Below, piece after piece: positions 1 through 8,464 of a DNA stretch of 64,000 bases. The notes beneath the pieces are model-generated. The model saw only the letters and a program-made list of their open reading frames with translations. It was not told where the DNA came from and made no database searches. The translations under genes were made by a program, and so were the position numbers. The stretch is from Pseudoflavonifractor sp. An44 (GTDB lineage: Bacteria > Bacillota > Clostridia > Oscillospirales > Oscillospiraceae). The stretch covers positions 1 through 64,000 of the forward strand of contig NZ_NFIH01000008.1 of NCBI RefSeq assembly GCF_002161675.1, in the 5' to 3' direction. Positions within the stretch are counted from its first letter, which is position 1. The number at the start of each line of letters is the position of its first letter.

Positions 1-1012
1 CGGCAGCAAGTCCATCCACTGCTCCCGGTGCGATGCCGTCACCGATGTCCAGACCATCCCCGCCACCGGCCACACCTGGGACCAGGGCACCGTCTTCACC
101 CCCGCCACCTGCACGGAAAACGGCACCATGCGCTACACCTGCACCGTCTGCGGCGAGACCCGGGATGAGGTGATTCCCGCCACTGGCCACACCTGGGACC
201 AGGGCACTGTCCTCACCCCCGCCACCTGCACAGAAAACGGCACCATGCGCTACACCTGCACCGTCTGCGGCGAGACCCGGGATGAGGTGATTCCCGCCAC
301 TGGTCACACCTGGGACCAGGGCACTGTCCTCACCCCTGCCACCTGCACGGAAAACGGCACCATGCGCTACACCTGCACCGTCTGCGGCGAGACCCGGGAC
401 GAGGTGATTCCCGCCACCGGTCACGCCTGGGACCAGGGCACTGTCCTCACCCCCGCCACTTGCACGGAAAACGGCACCATGCGCTACACCTGCACCGTCT
501 GCGGCGAGACCCGGGACGAGGTGATTCCCGCCACCGGTCACGCCTGGGAGGATGATTACACCGTGGATCAGGCTCCCACCTGCACTCAGGACGGCAGCAA
601 GTCCGTCCACTGCTCTCAGTGCGATGCCGTCACCGATGTCCAGACCATCCCCGCCACTGGCCACTCCTATGAGTGGGTGGTGGACCAGGAGCCCACTGCC
701 ACCCAGGCAGGCAGCCGTCACCAGGAATGCACCGTGTGCGGCGCCCTGGGTGCCACGGAGACCATTCCCGCCACTGGCACTGAGCCTGGCACTGAGCCCA
801 GCACCCAGCCCAGCACCCAGCCTAGCACCCAGCCTAGCACCCAGCCCAGCACCCAGCCCAGCACCCAGCCCAGCACCCAGCCCCAGGCCGGCAGCACTGT
901 CCCGTCCACCGGCGACCACAGCCACCTGACTGTGTATGTGGGTATCCTGGCGGTGTGCGTGCTGGCCCTGGCTGGAGTCGGCGCAGTGGCTGTCCGTCGC
1001 CGCCGCCGCTAA
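1..1012 (+). CDS. Wall-anchored tandem-repeat surface protein, 3' part only
   Basis: The gene is cut by the window edge: the frame is open from base 2 and ends with TAA at 1010-1012. The visible part holds four near-identical 39-residue repeats, each with one Cys near its start and a CTVCGE motif. Two diverged units of the same kind follow, then a Pro/Thr/Ser-rich spacer of seven STQP tetrapeptides. The end is VPSTGD, a hydrophobic segment and a run of Arg, which is the layout of a sortase sorting signal (LPXTG variant). The protein is therefore probably exported and linked to the cell wall, with the STQP stretch as a wall-spanning stalk. The repeats resemble the ATC-x-CxxCG-x-IPATGH units common in Clostridia surface proteins; their ligand is unknown. 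The N-terminal functional domain lies outside the window, so no activity can be named. Confidence 0.85.
   Translation, partial: GSKSIHCSRCDAVTDVQTIPATGHTWDQGTVFTPATCTENGTMRYTCTVCGETRDEVIPATGHTWDQGTVLTPATCTENGTMRYTCTVCGETRDEVIPATGHTWDQGTVLTPATCTENGTMRYTCTVCGETRDEVIPATGHAWDQGTVLTPATCTENGTMRYTCTVCGETRDEVIPATGHAWEDDYTVDQAPTCTQDGSKSVHCSQCDAVTDVQTIPATGHSYEWVVDQEPTATQAGSRHQECTVCGALGATETIPATGTEPGTEPSTQPSTQPSTQPSTQPSTQPSTQPSTQPQAGSTVPSTGDHSHLTVYVGILAVCVLALAGVGAVAVRRRRR
74..541 (+). repeat. Four tandem 117-bp coding repeats
   Basis: Four units of 117 bp (39 codons) begin at 74, 191, 308 and 425. Their internal ATGCGC motif recurs at 128, 245, 362 and 479. The first unit has Phe where the others have Leu. 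Near-identity at the DNA level implies recent expansion by slippage or unequal recombination, so copy number may vary between strains. Confidence 0.93.
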
Positions 1013-1047
1013 TCGTTCCGCATCTCCCCATATTCCCCTGATCATTT

Positions 1048-1083
1048 CCTGTGGCCCTCAAAAGAGGGCCACAGGATTTTTTT
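1048..1083 (+). terminator. Rho-independent terminator after the surface protein
   Basis: Perfect 12-bp stem (1048-1059 with 1064-1075), AAAA loop, then a run of T to 1083. It separates the surface gene from arcA. Confidence 0.93.
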
Positions 1084-1144
1084 GCATACTTTTTCTCCCA
1101 TGGGAAACCCTATCCATGCAAGTGAAACCCAAAGGAGTGATTGC

Positions 1145-2365
1145 ATGGGTCAGCCGGCCATTGACATCAAAAGCGAAATTGGCCCCTTGAAGCGGGTGCT
1201 GCTCCACCGCCCCGGGGGCGAGCTGGAAAACCTGATGCCGGAGTATCTGGAGCGCCTGCTCTTCGACGACATCCCCTACCTGAAAATCGCCCAGGAGGAG
1301 CACGACGCCTTCTGTGGGCTGCTGCGGGACAACGGCGTGGAGGTGGTGTACCTCACCGACCTGGTCAGCGAGTCCCTCACCGACGGAGCGGTGAAGGAGC
1401 AGTTTGTCCGGGCGTATATCGCCGAGGCGGGGGTGCGGGGCACCAAGCGCACCGCCATGATCGCCGACCACTTTCTGTCCATGTCCACCCACAACATGGT
1501 CTCGGCCATGATGGCGGGGCTGCGCAAGGCCCAGGTGCGGGGCTACGGGCGGAAAAACCTCACCGACTACCTGGAAGACGACTATCCCTTTGTCCTGGAC
1601 CCCATCCCCAACCTGTACTTTACCCGGGACCCCTTCGCCGCCATGGGCAACGGGGTAACCATCCACCGAATGCACACCGTCACCCGGCGGCGGGAGACCC
1701 TCTTCGCCCAGTATATCTTCGCCTACCACCCCCAGTACAAGGGCACCCCGGTGTACTACGACCGGGCCGCCCCCGCCTCCATGGAGGGGGGCGACATTCT
1801 GGTGCTCTCCCCCCAGGTGGTGGCCATCGGCATCTCCCAGCGCACCCAGCCCTGGGCCATTGAGCAGCTGGCCAAACGGCTTTTGTCCCCCCAGGTGGGC
1901 TTTACCAAGGTGCTGGCCTTTGACATCCCCAAAAACCGGGCCTTCATGCACCTGGATACCGTGTTTACCATGGTGGACCGGGACAAATTCACCATGCACC
2001 CGGGCATCTCCTCCCACCTGCGCCTGTTCGTGCTGGAGCTGGAGGAGGGGGCCCACCTGACCATCACCGAGGAGGAGGACAGCCTGGAAAACATCCTGAA
2101 AGAGCATTTGAACCTGGACTCCGTCACCCTCCTCAAGTGCGGCGGCGGCTCGGTGATCGACGCCGCCCGGGAGCAGTGGAACGACGGCTCCAACACCTTC
2201 TGTCTGGCCCCCGGCCGGGTGGTGGCCTACTCCCGCAACCATGTCACAAACCGGGTCATGGAGGAGGCGGGCATTGAGGTGCTCACCATTCCCAGCAGCG
2301 AGCTGTCCCGGGGCCGGGGCGGCCCCCGGTGTATGACCATGCCCCTGGTACGGGGTTCCATCTAA
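1145..2365 (+). CDS. arcA: Arginine deiminase
   Basis: Hydrolyses L-arginine to citrulline and ammonia, the first step of the arginine deiminase pathway in the cytoplasm. At 406 residues it has normal family length. Visible family motifs are FTRDPFA, MEGGDIL, HLDTVFTMVD and a C-terminal GGPRCM whose Cys396 is the expected catalytic nucleophile. The ATG at 1145 is preferred over an in-frame start at 1082 because AAGGAG lies at 1132-1137 and homology begins just after MGQPAIDIKSEIG. First gene of an arcA-argF-arcC operon, 26 bp from the next gene. Confidence 0.97.
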   Translation: MGQPAIDIKSEIGPLKRVLLHRPGGELENLMPEYLERLLFDDIPYLKIAQEEHDAFCGLLRDNGVEVVYLTDLVSESLTDGAVKEQFVRAYIAEAGVRGTKRTAMIADHFLSMSTHNMVSAMMAGLRKAQVRGYGRKNLTDYLEDDYPFVLDPIPNLYFTRDPFAAMGNGVTIHRMHTVTRRRETLFAQYIFAYHPQYKGTPVYYDRAAPASMEGGDILVLSPQVVAIGISQRTQPWAIEQLAKRLLSPQVGFTKVLAFDIPKNRAFMHLDTVFTMVDRDKFTMHPGISSHLRLFVLELEEGAHLTITEEEDSLENILKEHLNLDSVTLLKCGGGSVIDAAREQWNDGSNTFCLAPGRVVAYSRNHVTNRVMEEAGIEVLTIPSSELSRGRGGPRCMTMPLVRGSI

Positions 2366-2391
2366 TCTATGTTGCAAAGGAGATCACAACC

Positions 2392-3384
2392 ATGGCAGTC
2401 AATCTAAAAGGCAAATCCTTCCTCACCCTCATGGACCTCTCCGCCCAGGAGATCCGCTACCTGTTGGACCTGGGCCATTCCCTAAAGGCCAAGCGGCAGA
2501 TGGGACTCCACGGGGAGGCCCTCAAAGGCAAGCACATCGTGCTGCTCTTTGAAAAGACCTCCACCCGCACCCGCTGCTCCTTCGAGGTGGCCATGGCCGA
2601 GGAGGGGGGCCGGGTGACCTACCTGGACCCCGGCTCCTCCCAGATGGGCAAAAAGGAGTCCATGGAGGACACCGCCAAGGTGCTGGGCCGCTTTTTTGAC
2701 GGCATCGAGTACCGGGGCTACGACCAGGCCAACGTGGAGACCCTGGCCAAATACTCCGGGGTGCCGGTATACAACGGCCTCACCGACCTGGACCATCCCA
2801 CCCAGATCATCGCGGACATGATGACCATGGAGGAGCACTTGAGCAAGCCCCTCAAGGACTGCAAAGTGGTGTTCGTGGGGGACGTGCGCAACAACATGTG
2901 CTATGCCTGGATGTTTGGCTGCTGCAAGATGGGGGTGGACTTTGTGGGCTACGGGCCCCAGGAGCTCATTGACGGGGCGGACAAGACCATTTTGGAGGCC
3001 TGCAAGCAGGAGGGGGCCATTTCCGGGGCCAACATCACCCTGACCTGCGACCCCAACGCTTTGAAGGGGGCAGACGTACTCTACTCGGACATCTGGGCCT
3101 CCATGGGCGAGGAGGAGCTGATTCCTCAGCGGGCCAAGCTGCTCACCCCCTACCGCATCGACCACACCATGCTGGCCGCCACGGGGAATCCCGAGGTCAT
3201 CTTCATGCACTGCCTGCCCTCCTTCCACAACTTCGACACCAAGCTGGCCAAGGAGTGGATGGACAAGGGGGTGGACATCCGGGAGGTCACCGATGAGGTG
3301 TTCCGCTCCCGTCACTCGGTGGTGTTTGACGAGGCGGAGAACCGGATGCACGCCATCCGTGCCATTCTGGTGGCAACCCTATGA
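2392..3384 (+). CDS. argF: Ornithine carbamoyltransferase (catabolic context)
   Basis: Interconverts citrulline plus phosphate with ornithine plus carbamoyl phosphate. Its position between arcA and arcC indicates the catabolic direction, so arcB would be an equally good name. 330 residues. Visible motifs are STRTRCSFE (carbamoyl-phosphate binding), HPTQIIADMM, and HCLPSF near the C-terminus. The start at 2392 has AAAGGAG 9-16 bp upstream. Its TGA overlaps the arcC ATG by four bases (ATGA), indicating translational coupling. Confidence 0.95.
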   Translation: MAVNLKGKSFLTLMDLSAQEIRYLLDLGHSLKAKRQMGLHGEALKGKHIVLLFEKTSTRTRCSFEVAMAEEGGRVTYLDPGSSQMGKKESMEDTAKVLGRFFDGIEYRGYDQANVETLAKYSGVPVYNGLTDLDHPTQIIADMMTMEEHLSKPLKDCKVVFVGDVRNNMCYAWMFGCCKMGVDFVGYGPQELIDGADKTILEACKQEGAISGANITLTCDPNALKGADVLYSDIWASMGEEELIPQRAKLLTPYRIDHTMLAATGNPEVIFMHCLPSFHNFDTKLAKEWMDKGVDIREVTDEVFRSRHSVVFDEAENRMHAIRAILVATL

Positions 3385-4328
3385 GGGGGGCCACCAAAGT
3401 GGTGGTGGCCCTGGGGGGCAACGCCCTGGAGGACAAGCAGCTCCCCCCCACCGCCCAGTCTCAACACCAGGTGCTCCAGCGCACCGCCCAGCAGCTGTCC
3501 CAGCTGTCGGTGTCCGGGTATGAGTTGGCCATCGTCCACGGAAACGGCCCCCAGGTGGGGCGCATCCTCCTGGCCAGCGAGACCGCCCGTGACGTGACGC
3601 CCCCCATGCCCTTTGACGTGTGCGGGGCCATGAGCCAGGGGTATATCGGCTACCACATCCAGCAGACCCTCACCGCCGCCCTGCGGGCCCAGGGTAAGAA
3701 CATCCCTGTGGTGACGGTGGTGACTCAGGTGGTGGTGGACCCCCAGGACCCCGCCTTTTCCCATCCCACCAAGCCCATCGGGCCCTTTTACACCCAGGCC
3801 CAGGCGGACACCCTCACCCGGGAGCGGGGCTATCACATGCGCCAAGACGGCCAGCGAGGGTACCGCCGGGTGGTGCCCTCTCCAAGCCCGCAGCGCATTG
3901 TGGAGATCGGCACCATGAAAACTCTGTGGAACACCACCATCACCATCGCCTGCGGCGGCGGGGGCGTGCCGGTGGTGGAGGGGGCGGACGGACACCTGGA
4001 AGGGGTGGCCGCCGTCATCGACAAGGATTTGGCCGCCTGCCGTCTGGGCATTGAGATGGAGGCGGACGTGCTGATGATTCTCACCGAGGTGCCCGCTGTG
4101 GCCCTCCACTTCGGCACCCCTCAGCAGGAGGACCTGGGCGAGGTGAAGGCGGAGACCCTGGAGCAGTACGCCCACCAGGGACACTTTGGGGAGGGCTCCA
4201 TGCTGCCCAAGGTGAAGGCGGCCATTCAGTTTGCCCGCTCCGCCCGGGGCCGGACCGCCATCATCACCAGCCTGGACCGGGGGCTGGAGGCCCTGGCGGG
4301 CAAGTGCGGCACCCGGGTGACGGCCTGA
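3381..4328 (+). CDS. arcC: Carbamate kinase
   Basis: Transfers the phosphate of carbamoyl phosphate to ADP, giving ATP, CO2 and ammonia; this is the energy-yielding step of the pathway. 315 residues, amino-acid-kinase fold. Visible motifs are VVALGGNAL at the N-terminus, HGNGPQVG, CGGGGVPVV and IDKDLAA. The ATG overlaps the previous stop codon (ATGA), so translation is probably coupled. No clean terminator follows; the next 800 bp is a repeat element, after which the likely arginine/ornithine antiporter begins. Confidence 0.97.
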   Translation: MRGATKVVVALGGNALEDKQLPPTAQSQHQVLQRTAQQLSQLSVSGYELAIVHGNGPQVGRILLASETARDVTPPMPFDVCGAMSQGYIGYHIQQTLTAALRAQGKNIPVVTVVTQVVVDPQDPAFSHPTKPIGPFYTQAQADTLTRERGYHMRQDGQRGYRRVVPSPSPQRIVEIGTMKTLWNTTITIACGGGGVPVVEGADGHLEGVAAVIDKDLAACRLGIEMEADVLMILTEVPAVALHFGTPQQEDLGEVKAETLEQYAHQGHFGEGSMLPKVKAAIQFARSARGRTAIITSLDRGLEALAGKCGTRVTA

Positions 4329-4332
4329 CAAA

Positions 4333-4385
4333 TGGCCCCCTTGCATGAAGGGGTCATCTGCCCAAAAGCTGACCGAGAGGGCCTG
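4333..4385. repeat. Short GC-rich hairpin repeat downstream of arcC
   Basis: Contains the hairpin CCCCTT-gca-TGAAGGGG followed by a second short inverted segment. It is a diverged relative of the hairpin repeats at 45936-45987, 46571-46630 and 53217-53276. It might also serve as a weak terminator for arcC. Confidence 0.4.
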
Positions 4386-4427
4386 TTCTTCTCCGATTTC
4401 TGTGGTGAAAACCACCGTCCCCGCCGG

Positions 4428-5090
4428 GGACGCTCCGCTGGGCCCGATTTCTCCCCGATGAGAAATCGGGGAAAGAATCGCCAAAGGCGGGGCCTTCCCC
4501 CGCCTTGTGGAATCCACCCCGCGGTACGGGGGGTGCGCCTGCGTTCTTCTCTGTTCGGCCCTTGGCCCAGTTCATGTCACATAGATAGCTTTTCAGTCTA
4601 TGGATTGTATCTACTCCTCTGCTGGTACAATCTTCTACCCTCAGGGCCTTTCCCTGGTATGCAACTGTTCCCAGTTGCCGGGGGCCGGGCGCAAAAAGCC
4701 CCTGAACATTGCCGAATTTCTTGCGTTGTTGGGTGTAGGGGAGGGGCTTGCCCCTCCCGAATCCCCCAGGGCAATACAAGGGAACCAACGGGCCGGGCAA
4801 GCCACGGCCCTTACCGCAGCGCAACAGGATGGTGCAGCAAAACCCCCGGCGGCGGGAACGCCGCTTGGCCAGGGTAGGCCCGGATATGGAACGCACCCAG
4901 CTATAGGGCCAGTTGCCCAGAGTAGCCTGGTATCATGGCAGTGCCAGGAACCACAGCAAGGGTGACGGGCCGAGCCTAGACCTGACGCAGTTTCAGCCCA
5001 GTACCCCAGGGGGGTACCTAGGGGGGAACGCCCTGGGCGGGTTTTGGTGACTTTTGCCCGAACAAAAGTCACCCCCAGCGGGGAGCGTCC
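4428..5090 (-). repeat. Dispersed about 510-bp intergenic repeat, copy A
   Basis: Non-coding element bounded by GGACGCTCCGCTGGG (4428-4442) and an imperfect inverse CCCAGCGGGGAGCGTCC ending at 5090. Both ends carry inner hairpins (CCGATTTCTC/GAGAAATCGG on the left, GTGACTTTTG/CAAAAGTCAC on the right). Shared internal blocks include a Lys-rich-looking but untranslated stretch ending in CACATAGAT, GGCGGGAACGCC, and AGGGGGGAACGCCCT near 5016-5032. It lies in the opposite orientation to copies B, C and D. About 155 bp (roughly 4690-4845) is absent from the other copies and contains a REP pair; without it the element is about 508 bp. Confidence 0.85.
4735..4814. repeat. REP pair (BIME-like) inserted in repeat copy A
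   Basis: Two palindromic units: GTAGGGGAGGGGCTTGCCCC at 4735 onward and GGGCCGGGCAAGCC at 4790 onward. The same pair occurs at 24170-24248 beside the REP-associated transposase gene and, inverted, at 26646-26725. Confidence 0.8.
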
Positions 5091-5138
5091 CCACCAGGCT
5101 GGCAAGCCTGTATTCATTTCTCCGTAAGGAGGTACACT

Positions 5139-6533
5139 ATGAAATCCTTTCGCATGCCCACCGCCTACACCATTCTCCTCTCCCTGCTGCTGGTGATGAC
5201 CATTCTCACCTGGGTCATCCCCGCCGGACGCTACCAGACGGGAGCGGAGGGGGAGCCGGTGTCGGGCACCTATGAGCAGATTCCCCAACAGGGCCAGCCC
5301 ATCACCTCGGTGTTCACCGCCCCTCTGGAAGGGCTGTACGAGGCCATCGACATCGCCGCCTTTATCCTCATGGTGGGCGGGTTTCTGGGGGTGGTGGGCA
5401 AAACCGGGGCCATTGACCGGGGTATCTCCGCCCTGGTGGTCAAGCTCCGGGGTAAAGAGACCCTGCTCATCCCCATTTTGATGCTGGTGTTCGCCCTGGG
5501 GGGCACCACCTTCGGCATGGCGGAAGAGACCATCGCCTTTTACCCTCTGGTGCTGCCCATTCTGGTCTCCGCCGGGTATGACCCCATCACCGCTGTGGCG
5601 GTAATTTTGGTGGGGGCTGGGGTGGGCACTCTGGCCTCCACCGTCAACCCCTTCGCCACCGGCATCGCCGCAGGCTTTGCCGGGGTGTCCCTGGGCACCG
5701 GGATGTTGCTGCGGGTCATCATGCTGGTGGTGATGCTGGCGGCGTCCATCTATTTTGTGATGCGCTACGCCGCCCGGGTCAAAGCCCACCCGGAGACCTC
5801 CCTCATGGCCAGCCGTCGGGCGGATTACACCGCCCGCTTTGCCGCCCAGGGTTCGGACGGGGCCAAGCTGACCTGGGTGCAGTCTCTGGCCCTGGCCCTC
5901 TTCGCCCTCACCTTCCTGGTGATGATCTACGCCGTCATTCCCTTTGACGACATGGGGCTGCCCCTTCCCACCCTGGGCTGGTGGTTCCCCCAGCTCTCCG
6001 CCCTGTTCCTGGCCGCCTCCATCCTGGTGGGGGTGTGCTGCGGACTGGGGGAGGAGGAGACGGTGGGAGCTTTCATTCACGGAGCCGCGGACCTGCTGGG
6101 AGTGGCCTTTATCATCGGCATTTCCCGGGGTATCACCGTCATCATGAATGGGGGCCAAATCACCGCCACAGTGCTCTACTGGGGGGAACAGGCCCTGCGA
6201 GGGGCGGGGGCGGTGAGCTTTACCCTGCTCACCTTCCTTTTGTACCTGCCTCTGTCCTTCCTCATCCCCTCCTCCTCGGGGCTGGCCACCCTGTCCATGC
6301 CCATTATGGCCCCTCTGGCGGACTTTGCGGGGGTGGGGCGGGAGGTGGTTATCACCGCCTTTCAGACCGCCTCGGGGCTTATCAATCTCATCACCCCCAC
6401 CAGTGCGGTGGTGATGGGGGCCCTGGCCCTGGGCCATGTGCCCTATGGGGCGTTTTTAAAGTTCATCTGGAAGCTGTTGGCCATCCTGCTGGTGCTGTCC
6501 CTCATGTTCTTGGCTCTGGGGGCTCTGGCATAG
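5139..6533 (+). CDS. YfcC/ArcD-type membrane antiporter, probably arginine/ornithine
   Basis: A 464-residue polytopic membrane protein of the YfcC (DcuC/ArcD-related) family with about 11-12 hydrophobic segments. Recognisable features are the opening helix followed by TWVIPAGRY, the GGTTFGMAEET segment and the STVNPFATG re-entrant-like segment. Family members move amino acids or dicarboxylates. Its place after arcA-argF-arcC makes exchange of external arginine for internal ornithine the likeliest role (inference). A strong AAGGAGG lies 7 bp before the ATG. An 810-bp repeat separates it from arcC, so it may have its own promoter. Confidence 0.88.
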   Translation: MKSFRMPTAYTILLSLLLVMTILTWVIPAGRYQTGAEGEPVSGTYEQIPQQGQPITSVFTAPLEGLYEAIDIAAFILMVGGFLGVVGKTGAIDRGISALVVKLRGKETLLIPILMLVFALGGTTFGMAEETIAFYPLVLPILVSAGYDPITAVAVILVGAGVGTLASTVNPFATGIAAGFAGVSLGTGMLLRVIMLVVMLAASIYFVMRYAARVKAHPETSLMASRRADYTARFAAQGSDGAKLTWVQSLALALFALTFLVMIYAVIPFDDMGLPLPTLGWWFPQLSALFLAASILVGVCCGLGEEETVGAFIHGAADLLGVAFIIGISRGITVIMNGGQITATVLYWGEQALRGAGAVSFTLLTFLLYLPLSFLIPSSSGLATLSMPIMAPLADFAGVGREVVITAFQTASGLINLITPTSAVVMGALALGHVPYGAFLKFIWKLLAILLVLSLMFLALGALA

Positions 6534-6570
6534 AAAAAGCACACGCTGAATCCATCAGCGTGTGCTTTTT
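6534..6570. terminator. Bidirectional terminator between the antiporter and the SLOG gene
   Basis: Perfect 16-bp stem (6534-6549 with 6555-6570) with AAAAA on one side and TTTTT on the other, located exactly between two convergent genes. Confidence 0.93.
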
Positions 6571-7048
6571 ATCGTGGTGTGTCCCCCAGATTCACCACCT
6601 CCAGCCTCTGGGCTATGGCATAGTCCACCGTGTACGCGGTCCCGCCCGTGGGCTGGGTAAGGTAGCTGATGCACAGACTGCTGTGGTCCACCAGATGGCG
6701 GTTGCGCACATGCATACATCCCCGGTGGTACCCTCGAGACGTGTACACCACCTTGTCCGCCTGGGCCTTGATGGCCTCATAGGTCTGCTGCTGCTCCCTG
6801 CTCCACCGCTCTGCCTGAGACCGACAGGGCAGCACCAAAATGAGGCGGATGTGGGGGTGGTCTTTTTTCAATTCCAGCACCGTCTGGGCCGCCAGGGTGT
6901 CGAAGCCCAAGGCACCCCCTGCCCCAAAGTAGCGATATCCCCGGCCAATGGCATCCTCCACCGCTGCCCGCAGCCGCTGGGCCAAGTCCTCCAGCTGCTG
7001 GGGCGGGATGGTACGGTGTCCGGTAAAACAAGCGGTCTGTTCTCTCAT
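6569..7048 (-). CDS. YpsA-like SLOG-family protein (DUF1273)
   Basis: A 159-residue Rossmann-like protein opening with ACFTGHR and followed by GRGYRYFGAGGALGFDTLAA. This matches the YpsA/DUF1273 branch of the SLOG nucleotide-binding superfamily. Related proteins are thought to bind or process nucleotides, and B. subtilis YpsA affects cell division; the substrate is unknown. Two starts are possible: ATG at 7048 (chosen) and GTG at 7057, neither with a strong ribosome binding site. It converges on the antiporter gene and shares a terminator with it. Confidence 0.8.
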   Translation of the reverse strand: MREQTACFTGHRTIPPQQLEDLAQRLRAAVEDAIGRGYRYFGAGGALGFDTLAAQTVLELKKDHPHIRLILVLPCRSQAERWSREQQQTYEAIKAQADKVVYTSRGYHRGCMHVRNRHLVDHSSLCISYLTQPTGGTAYTVDYAIAQRLEVVNLGDTPR

Positions 7049-7185
7049 ATCTCTCACATCTATTCTAATTATATATTAATTATTGTTTATCTAGTTATAG
7101 TAGTTACACGGGCGCAAATCAATGATTGAACTATATAATTTTTCCTATACCATATAGTACAATCATACAAAAGGTGGTGGGGACT

Positions 7186-7494
7186 GTGGAGAAAGAGGAA
7201 TTTATCAAACGGCTGACCCAACTTCGGGTACAAAAAGGGGTGTCTGCCAGAGATATGAGTCTTTCCATCGGACAAAGTGCCGGATACATCAATAACATCG
7301 AAAACGGTGTGAATCTGCCATCTATGGCGGCATTTTTCTATATCTGCGACTATCTTGGAATTTCCCCCAGGGACTTCTTTGACACCCAGGCCACCGCCCC
7401 CTCCAAAGCCTCGGAGCTCTTGGAAGTGGCCAAAACCTTGGAGCCTGAGCAACTAGACCACCTCATTGCCCTGGCAAAAGGCTTACAGAGATAA
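7186..7494 (+). CDS. Small XRE-family helix-turn-helix regulator
   Basis: A 102-residue protein with an N-terminal HTH_3 domain (residues about 8-62, with GVSARDMSLSIGQSAGYINN as the recognition region) and a short C-terminal tail ASELLEVAKTL-x-ALAKGLQ. The GTG at 7186 is chosen because AAGGTGG precedes it and the resulting length equals that of its paralogue at 8031-8339. It has no enzymatic or sensor domain. Base composition is lower in GC than in the surrounding genes. Confidence 0.85.
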   Translation: MEKEEFIKRLTQLRVQKGVSARDMSLSIGQSAGYINNIENGVNLPSMAAFFYICDYLGISPRDFFDTQATAPSKASELLEVAKTLEPEQLDHLIALAKGLQR

Positions 7495-7510
7495 CTCCTT
7501 CTCGTATCAC

Positions 7511-7554
7511 CCCATTTGTGAGCGGAAACACCCCCGCCTCACAAATGGGTTTTT
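7511..7554 (+). terminator. Terminator after the first XRE gene
   Basis: Stem CCCATTTGTGAG (7511-7522) with CTCACAAATGGG (7538-7549), extended by CGG/CCG, followed by TTTTT. Confidence 0.88.
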
Positions 7555-7587
7555 ACTTGTTCTATTATATCGCATTGTGGATTTAAG

Positions 7588-7623
7588 TCAACAACTTGCG
7601 CTTATAATTTTTCATCTTGTTGA
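7588..7623. promoter_or_regulatory. Possible operator upstream of the second XRE gene
   Basis: Inverted half-sites TCAACAA (7588-7594) and TTGTTGA (7617-7623) enclose an AT-rich stretch containing TATAAT; another TATAAT follows at 7624-7629. The layout suits autoregulation by a neighbouring XRE dimer, but spacing to a -35 box is not clear. Confidence 0.4.
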
Positions 7624-7653
7624 TATAATTTAACAATATGAGAAGGAGGTGAG

Positions 7654-7992
7654 ATGGTGTCTGACAACGATTTGTGTTTGAAAGAAATCGGTCATCGCAT
7701 CACAGAGCGCCGCAAGCAGCTGGGTCTGACACAAGAAGCCCTGGCAGAAAAGGGCGATATGACCACTCAGTTTGTGTCCTATGCAGAGGCAGGCAAACGG
7801 GCCATGAGGCCGGAAAATCTTTTAAAAATCTCCTCTGCCCTGGGTGTCAGTGCGGATTACCTGCTCACAGGGGACGTAATTGACAAAGACCTCCTGTTGC
7901 TCTCCCGCAAACTAGAAAAGCTTACGCCATCTCAGCTTCAACACATCGAAAATATCATTGATGAGTGCTTGCTTCTCTTTCATTCGAACTGA
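7654..7992 (+). CDS. XRE-family transcriptional regulator
   Basis: A 112-residue protein with an HTH_3 domain (residues about 8-65; ITERRKQLGLTQEALAEK is typical) and a short helical C-terminus ending CLLLFHSN. AAGGAGGTG (7643-7651) sits very close to the ATG at 7654. The next codon, GTG at 7657, would have better spacing, so the first residue is uncertain. It lies between two paralogous XRE genes but is not close to either in sequence. It is probably a DNA-binding repressor; its target is unknown. Confidence 0.85.
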   Translation: MVSDNDLCLKEIGHRITERRKQLGLTQEALAEKGDMTTQFVSYAEAGKRAMRPENLLKISSALGVSADYLLTGDVIDKDLLLLSRKLEKLTPSQLQHIENIIDECLLLFHSN

Positions 7993-8030
7993 GTTGCTGC
8001 TCCCATTTTCGTGGGCATGGTGATGATTGC

Positions 8031-8339
8031 ATGACGGAACAAGAATTTTCCCTGCGTTTGGCCAAACTCCGAACAGACAAAGGCGTTTCCGCTCGTGATA
8101 TGAGCCTATCCATGGGGCAAAATCCCGGCTACATCAATAACATTGAAACGGGAAAATCCATGCCTTCTCTCACCGGAATTTTTAATATCTGTGACTACTT
8201 GGGCATTACCCCCAAGGAGCTATTCGATACGGAGACGCAAAATCCCACCAAAGCCTCTGAGCTATACGCCATCGCAAAAGGGCTATCAGGCGAACAGCTT
8301 GACCTCCTCATTGCCCTGGCGAAAGGCTTACAAAAGTAA
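8031..8339 (+). CDS. Small XRE regulator, paralogue of the 7186 gene
   Basis: A 102-residue protein of exactly the same length and architecture as the product of 7186-7494. It shares GVSARDMSLS, GYINNIE, ICDYLGI and the ALAKGLQ ending. The pair arose by duplication, with a different XRE gene now between them. The ATG at 8031 has only a weak GGTGAT upstream, and the stop of the previous gene is 39 bp away, so it may be co-transcribed with it. The target is unknown. Confidence 0.85.
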   Translation: MTEQEFSLRLAKLRTDKGVSARDMSLSMGQNPGYINNIETGKSMPSLTGIFNICDYLGITPKELFDTETQNPTKASELYAIAKGLSGEQLDLLIALAKGLQK

Positions 8340-8341
8340 TC

Positions 8342-8383
8342 AAAAATAGACGATACAGCTTCCATTCTGTATCGTCTATTTTT
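8342..8383. terminator. Terminator after the third XRE gene
   Basis: Perfect 17-bp stem (8342-8358 with 8367-8383) with A5 and T5 flanks, functional in either direction. Confidence 0.93.
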
Positions 8384-8464
8384 ATCCCCGCTTTGTGTCT
8401 TGTCCCCGATCCACAAATTATAAATGCAAAGTTAGTTTGTTTATTTCTCATAAATCTACAAAAT

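Noticed and set aside
74-541. Possible CRISPR array
   Set aside because: Period 117 bp, no unique spacers, and the repeats are translated in frame.
718-909. Repetitive GWVL-type frame on the minus strand
   Set aside because: Antisense reading of the STQP stalk repeats.
4332-4965. Small open frames in the arcC-antiporter gap
   Set aside because: They run through repeat copy A and differ between copies; the DNA is conserved, the reading frames are not.
4428-5090. tRNA or known ncRNA inside the 510-bp repeat
   Set aside because: No cloverleaf or TTCGANNC/GGTTC arm found; the structure is one of nested hairpins only.
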